Under the pieces are notes generated by a model, which was not told the DNA's origin, ran no database searches, and worked only from the letters and a program-made list of their open reading frames with translations. Below, one piece after another: positions 23,596 through 27,381 of a stretch of DNA of 27,381 nucleotides (position 1 is the first letter of the stretch; each line of letters begins with the position of its first letter). The DNA comes from JANNVZ01 sp046153915 (lineage in GTDB: Bacteria > Bacteroidota > Bacteroidia > Flavobacteriales_D > Sanyastnellaceae). The stretch spans positions 1 to 27,381 of the forward strand of contig JBJXFC010000043.1 in assembly GCA_046153915.1 (NCBI GenBank), read 5' to 3'. The position numbers and the translations under genes were made by a program.

Positions 23596-24378
23596 TTATT
23601 CGTAAAGTGCAATTTCAAGTCCAATGGAAATTCTCGGTAATTCTGGCACAAGGCCAATGGCGTAAAAATTATCCGATTTTTTAAATTGATCGTTCACCCG
23701 GTATCTGGCAAAAAAAGCGAAGTGGTTAAATCCAATTCGGGCATTCACAAAGTAAATCAGCGGGTTTACAAAATCAAGTTTATGGAGAGAAGACTTAATC
23801 TTTTCGGCGCCACCATTGGTTGATGCTGCTACCTTGTTGCGTGTATAAATTCTATTTGAAAATACGTAGCCAAAGTCGCCACCAAGATCAATGTATCGCC
23901 CAATAACATTGCCACGCTTGCCATAGTTGATTCTTAGTGAACCACCAAGGCCAATGGAATTGGTATTGAATTTCTGAACATCTTGGATAATACCTGGTGA
24001 GAAAATATTGATCTTTTCATCCTGGCGAATATGAAATTTCTGATGGATATAAATAAGTTCAAGATTCAGCGCGAAGGTGTTATTCAACTTAAATTTTTCA
24101 CGAAAACCAAAATAGAATTGGTTGCTTTTTCCGTTTTCTGAAATAGCGGCACTGTCAGATTCGTTTACTGGAATGATCATGCCCAATCCCAGAAAAGCAT
24201 GGCAGAAAATCTTGCCATTGGGGCCGGTACTATCCTCGTAGACACGTTTTACCTGTTCAATTACATCCTTCTTAAAAATTACGCGCTGTGCGATGGATTG
24301 CAAACATGGAAAAACCACAAGCCCTAGTGTAATGCTAATACAAACAAGAAATTTGCCAGACAGTAATGGTAGTTTCAT
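23596..24378 (-). CDS. Predicted outer-membrane beta-barrel protein
   Basis: 260 residues. The signal peptide is cut at SIA-Q. After a charged helical lead (about 33-55) come amphipathic strands with family-like motifs: FLGLGMIIP, QFYFGFREKFKLNNTFALNLELIY, NSIGLGGSLRINYGKRGN, YIDLGGDFGYVF, ARIGFNHFAFFARYRV and ISIGLEIALYE. This suits a small 8-10 strand barrel of the OMP_b-brl or PorT-like kind. It has no lipobox and no enzymatic motif; the function is unknown. It lies 18 bp downstream of the subtilisin-family gene and 42 bp before the J-domain gene. Confidence 0.68.
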   Translation of the reverse strand: MKLPLLSGKFLVCISITLGLVVFPCLQSIAQRVIFKKDVIEQVKRVYEDSTGPNGKIFCHAFLGLGMIIPVNESDSAAISENGKSNQFYFGFREKFKLNNTFALNLELIYIHQKFHIRQDEKINIFSPGIIQDVQKFNTNSIGLGGSLRINYGKRGNVIGRYIDLGGDFGYVFSNRIYTRNKVAASTNGGAEKIKSSLHKLDFVNPLIYFVNARIGFNHFAFFARYRVNDQFKKSDNFYAIGLVPELPRISIGLEIALYE

Positions 24379-24396
24379 AGTGATAATCGATTCCTC

Positions 24397-26040
24397 TTAT
24401 TGATTCATAATATCTCCAATTTTCATTGCACGAGTTTTGCCCTTCCAATGAACTCGGATGATGTTTTCCTGATCATCAATTTCTTCGATAAAAGCTCCTG
24501 TTGTCTCACCTGGTTCGGTCATTTCATAGGATATCAAACTTCCATCGGGCCGGGCAATATGAATGTACATGAGTGGTGTGGGATTCAAAACAAAAACCAG
24601 ACGATCTTTCGTCTCATTTGGTTTTGACAAAATGATAGTAGAATCCCCGTCAATACAAATGCGAATTCTATTCATTTCCGGCTCATACTCGAAAGAAATC
24701 GCCGACTGATCAACTGAGGCTGTGGAATCAAAAGGCATGAAATAATCGGCCTGCGGAATTCCATAGCCGTGCGCATAGTCATAATAAGGATACAAACTGC
24801 CACTTTTTTGCAATTCGGCCATAACTTGTTTAACGCGCCACTCGGGATGCATTTGTTTGATACATGCAGCAAAACCCGCCACGAGTGGACTCGAAAATGA
24901 CGTCCCCGAATTGATCGTGGTGCGATTGTGGTCCGCGGTAATGGCATATCCAAAAGCGCACAAATTGGGTTTTAAGCGATTATCTGCTGTTGGTCCATAA
25001 CTGCTGAAATCGGCATGAATTCCAGACCAGGGATCAATGCCACCTATTGTTAAGATGCTATCTGCATCGGCTGGAGCGGCAATTACCTCCCATTTTTTAT
25101 CGCCTTCATTACCTGCGCTGTTCACTACCAGTATTCCTTTACTCACTGCCATGGATGCAGCTCTTGAAATCATGCTGCGACGACCATTCATATCCTGTGT
25201 GAAATAAAACTGGCGTGTATATCCCAGCGATGAATTGATAATATCAGCTCCAGTTTTATCAGCCCATTCAAGAGATTCTACCCAATTCTCTTCTTCAATT
25301 CTGGCTTCTTTGTATGCCTGTTCTGTGCGAGCCAAAACAAATTCGGCATCTGTTGCACAACCCATGGGAGTACCATCATTCAAACCAGCAATGCACGAAA
25401 GTACATTGGTGCCATGGGTATGATGGCCAAAGACAAATTTTCGGTCGCGCACAAAGTCATACGTCGCTTTGATTCGGCCATTTGCAATGATGTGTTGAAA
25501 GGCTTCATCTTCGATCAGTCCATTAAACCCTGCATCAAATATGGCTATTCTCACGCCTTTGCCTGTATAGCCTGCCGACCTGAGACGAGAATTCTTCATT
25601 ACTTCCGTTTGTTGTCTAAGAATGGCTTTTTCATATGCCTCATTCATTGTTGGAATGGTGTCAATAGATGCGGGCAAGTCAAAACCGAATTCCATCGGGA
25701 CGACCTCTTTAACGCACGGCAATTTTCCTACACTTTTCATTTGCATTGGTGAAGCAACACATGCAATGGCATTGAACCAACGCGAAACTCCACAAATAGA
25801 ATCTGTTTCGTTTTTGATTGCCATTACATACAATTCATTCAAGGGAAAATCTGTGCTGTCGCAAAGACTTAGACCTTCATTTAAGCGGCGCTCAATGGCT
25901 TTGATGTCAAAGTATTCATAAGGATTAAACTGAGTTCCAGCTTTGTCCTTCAGGAAAACCCAATAGCGCTCCTGAGCCTGCAGGAACTGGCTTATCATTA
26001 AAAATACGGCAAACAAAACCAATCTACAAATGGAAATCAT
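24397..26040 (-). CDS. Subtilisin-family (S8) serine protease, secreted
   Basis: 547 residues. Signal peptide cut at LQAQ. A propeptide-like region (about 25-150) is followed by the S8 catalytic domain (about 155-430). It has D169 in VRIAIFDAGF, H209 in HHTHGTNV, the oxyanion asparagine N311 in NSAGNEGD, and S381 in NSGTSFSSP, so the triad is complete. The opening YWVFLKDKAGT and ERRLNEGLSLCDSTDFPLNELY match a common Bacteroidota S8 group. Members usually end in a T9SS sorting domain, but here residues 440-547 form a beta domain without the usual YPNP motif or terminal lysine-rich strand. The mode of export beyond the inner membrane is therefore unclear. It is the first gene of the run ending in dpp11. 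Confidence 0.92.
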   Translation of the reverse strand: MISICRLVLFAVFLMISQFLQAQERYWVFLKDKAGTQFNPYEYFDIKAIERRLNEGLSLCDSTDFPLNELYVMAIKNETDSICGVSRWFNAIACVASPMQMKSVGKLPCVKEVVPMEFGFDLPASIDTIPTMNEAYEKAILRQQTEVMKNSRLRSAGYTGKGVRIAIFDAGFNGLIEDEAFQHIIANGRIKATYDFVRDRKFVFGHHTHGTNVLSCIAGLNDGTPMGCATDAEFVLARTEQAYKEARIEEENWVESLEWADKTGADIINSSLGYTRQFYFTQDMNGRRSMISRAASMAVSKGILVVNSAGNEGDKKWEVIAAPADADSILTIGGIDPWSGIHADFSSYGPTADNRLKPNLCAFGYAITADHNRTTINSGTSFSSPLVAGFAACIKQMHPEWRVKQVMAELQKSGSLYPYYDYAHGYGIPQADYFMPFDSTASVDQSAISFEYEPEMNRIRICIDGDSTIILSKPNETKDRLVFVLNPTPLMYIHIARPDGSLISYEMTEPGETTGAFIEEIDDQENIIRVHWKGKTRAMKIGDIMNQ

Positions 26041-26090
26041 TCAAAAAGTCGCGTAAGAATTGCAGGTTAGGGACATGCGTCCTGATTTGA

Positions 26091-26098
26091 CAAAAATA
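26091..26098 (-). promoter_or_regulatory. Predicted -7 element TATTTTTG for the protease operon
   Basis: On the minus strand TATTTTTG fits TAnnTTTG exactly, about 50 bp upstream of the S8 protease ATG, giving a leader near 44 nt. No good -33 TTTG is visible at the right distance. Confidence 0.35.
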
Positions 26099-26168
26099 AG
26101 GTGGAAAGCAGTTTGAACAGCACCACTTATCACGTGGAAGTCATGTTTGATAAAAATGACAGATTCAC

Positions 26169-26199
26169 TTTATGTCAGTCGAAAGTTCACGTAGGTTTG
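26169..26199 (+). promoter_or_regulatory. Predicted promoter of the threonine aldolase gene
   Basis: TTTA (26169-26172), 19-bp spacer, then TAGGTTTG (26192-26199), a perfect TAnnTTTG. Transcription would begin near 26206, supporting the ATG at 26218 as the true start instead of the upstream in-frame ATG at 26101. Confidence 0.45.
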
Positions 26200-26217
26200 A
26201 GGCCATATTTACGCTTG

Positions 26218-27273
26218 ATGAGAATCGATCTTAGAAGTGATACCGTTACACAGCCTGTCCATGAAATGCGAAAGGCGATGTTTGAAGCCCCTGTGGGAGA
26301 TGATGTTTTTGCGGAAGATCCCACGGTAAACGAATTGCAGGATTATGCAGCTCGCATGTTTGGTATGGAAGCCGCTCTTTATTGCTCCAGTGGCACACAA
26401 ACCAACCAGATCGCCATCCAGACACATGTAAAGCCCGGCGATGAAGTGATCTGTGCTGATGTTGCGCACGTCTATCTGTATGAAGGTGGCGGTATTGCCC
26501 TAAATGCCGGAGCAAGCGTGCGCACAATTGCTGGTGACAGAGGAATGATCACAGCCAATGATGTAGTGCGCAATATCAATCCGGATGATGTGCACTATGC
26601 AGCAACAAGTCTAGTATGCGTTGAAAATACCAGCAACAAAGGTGGTGGATGTATTTATGACCTTGAGGAGCTTTGGAAAATCCGAAGGGTATGTGATGAC
26701 AAGGGTTTAAAATTGCATTGTGATGGTGCCCGATTGTTCAATGCCATTGTTGCCATCGATACTGATCCCAAAGTTTTTGGTCAATTGTTTGATTCAATTT
26801 CAATTTGTCTGAGCAAAGGACTTGGCGCACCCGTTGGAAGTCTCTTGCTCGGTAAAAAAGACTTCATGGTAAAGGCGCATAGGCGTCGAAAAAGTTTTGG
26901 TGGCGGCATGCGTCAGGCCGGAATTATTGCAGCTGGCGGTTTGTACGCTTTGAAAAACCATGTCGGACGTTTGCAGGAAGATCACCGCAGGGCGCAGCAA
27001 TTAAAACAAATACTCGAAAAACAATCCTGGGTAAATGGTTTTCTGCCTGTTGAAACCAATATTGTTATCGTTAAAATTCAACCTGAAATACAGGCCAAAC
27101 AGGTTGCAGAAGCCCTTGGCAAGCAAGATATTCATTGCTTCACATTTGGTGATGATAAACTAAGGTTGGTTACACATCTGGATTTTACGGAAGATCATCT
27201 TGCAGCTTTCGAACGCCAAATTCAGAATCTGGCCATTCCTACTTCTAAAAATGCCAATGCCGTTGGCTACTAA
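26218..27273 (+). CDS. ltaE: Low-specificity L-threonine aldolase
   Basis: 351 residues from the ATG 26218-26220, giving MRIDLRSDTVTQP, the standard start of the family. The in-frame extension back to 26101 adds 39 residues without family character and spans the predicted promoter. This is a PLP enzyme of fold type I: the cofactor lysine is K200 in CLSKGLGAPVGS, D169 in LHCDGAR contacts the pyridine nitrogen, H84 (DVAHVY) is the ring-stacking histidine, and SSGTQTNQ binds phosphate. It splits L-threonine and L-allo-threonine into glycine and acetaldehyde in the cytosol. Plus-strand, divergent from the protease operon. It is followed 15 bp later by a membrane-protein gene, so the two may share a transcript. 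Confidence 0.94.
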   Translation: MRIDLRSDTVTQPVHEMRKAMFEAPVGDDVFAEDPTVNELQDYAARMFGMEAALYCSSGTQTNQIAIQTHVKPGDEVICADVAHVYLYEGGGIALNAGASVRTIAGDRGMITANDVVRNINPDDVHYAATSLVCVENTSNKGGGCIYDLEELWKIRRVCDDKGLKLHCDGARLFNAIVAIDTDPKVFGQLFDSISICLSKGLGAPVGSLLLGKKDFMVKAHRRRKSFGGGMRQAGIIAAGGLYALKNHVGRLQEDHRRAQQLKQILEKQSWVNGFLPVETNIVIVKIQPEIQAKQVAEALGKQDIHCFTFGDDKLRLVTHLDFTEDHLAAFERQIQNLAIPTSKNANAVGY

Positions 27274-27288
27274 AGCCCACTTTTTTTT

Positions 27289-27381
27289 ATGAAAAACAGT
27301 AGCCTTATCGTCATTACTCTTATCCTGCTTGGGGTTTACAATCTTTTGTATTGGCCAGGGAAATTCATGGGGATTTTTCAG
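27289..27381 (+). CDS. N-terminal fragment of a membrane protein (runs off window)
   Basis: ATG at 27289-27291 opens 31 codons to the window edge without a stop. MKNSSLIVITLILLGVYNLL is a single hydrophobic helix with a short basic start, followed by YWPGKFMGIFQ. It is either an inner-membrane protein or one with an uncleaved signal anchor. Too little is visible to name a family. It lies 15 bp after the threonine aldolase stop on the same strand. Confidence 0.6.
   Translation, partial: MKNSSLIVITLILLGVYNLLYWPGKFMGIFQ

Noticed and set aside
26101..26217. 39-residue N-terminal extension of threonine aldolase
   Set aside because: No similarity to the family and it spans a TAnnTTTG promoter; the conserved MRIDLRSDT start is at 26218.
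1..27381. tRNA, rRNA, CRISPR, insertion sequence or integrase genes
   Set aside because: No cloverleaf, regularly spaced non-coding repeat array, transposase motif or terminal inverted repeats were recognised on reading both strands.

Overview
The window looks like a chromosomal segment of a member of the Bacteroidota. The reasons are: a protein with a C-terminal type IX secretion (T9SS type A) sorting domain and six internal repeats; an S46 dipeptidyl-peptidase; many lipoproteins with an acidic patch after the lipid-anchored cysteine; start sites without clear Shine-Dalgarno sequences; and several promoter-like elements fitting the Bacteroidota form TTTG-N19-21-TAnnTTTG. I cannot place it below phylum with confidence. 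I see no rRNA, tRNA, CRISPR array, insertion sequence or prophage gene.

Layout. (A) 1-4210, minus strand: the 5' part of a large secreted protein running off the left edge; a 55-residue orphan ORF; a seven-helix membrane protein and a lipoprotein overlapping by 4 bp; and a LytTR response regulator overlapping its LytS/YehU-type histidine kinase. Nine-bp repeats of form ACC[GA]NNCGT, spaced exactly 21 bp, lie upstream of the orphan ORF (three copies) and of the lipoprotein gene (two copies). This is the geometry expected for a LytTR-domain regulator.

(B) 4399-18530: a polysaccharide-utilisation locus. Eight minus-strand genes run without appreciable gaps from 15522 to 4399: a NrtR-like Nudix/winged-helix regulator, a clan GH-A glucanase (GH158-like), two plug-less outer-membrane barrels, a SusE/SGBP-like lipoprotein, a CBM9-like lipoprotein, a GH3 beta-glucosidase and a GH16 lipoprotein. 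Divergently, on the plus strand, lies a 959-residue T9SS-exported protein with six cysteine-rich 113-residue carbohydrate-binding-like modules. GH16 + GH158-like + GH3 suggests a beta-1,3-glucan of laminarin type. There is no SusC/SusD pair; the two barrels may do that job. Two palindromes in the divergent spacer overlap the predicted promoters of the regulator and the T9SS gene and are good operator candidates.

(C) 18620-20763: housekeeping genes. These are a NudK-like Nudix hydrolase, a two-helix membrane miniprotein with two CPPC motifs whose start codon overlaps the Nudix start, a YciO-like Sua5/YrdC protein, and a TalC-type transaldolase.

(D) 20856-26040, minus strand: a tight four-gene run of a subtilisin-family protease, an outer-membrane barrel, a membrane-anchored J-domain protein and a DPP11-type S46 peptidase. 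It looks like an envelope proteolysis and peptide-harvesting unit.

(E) 26218-27381, plus strand: low-specificity L-threonine aldolase and the start of a membrane protein cut off by the window edge.
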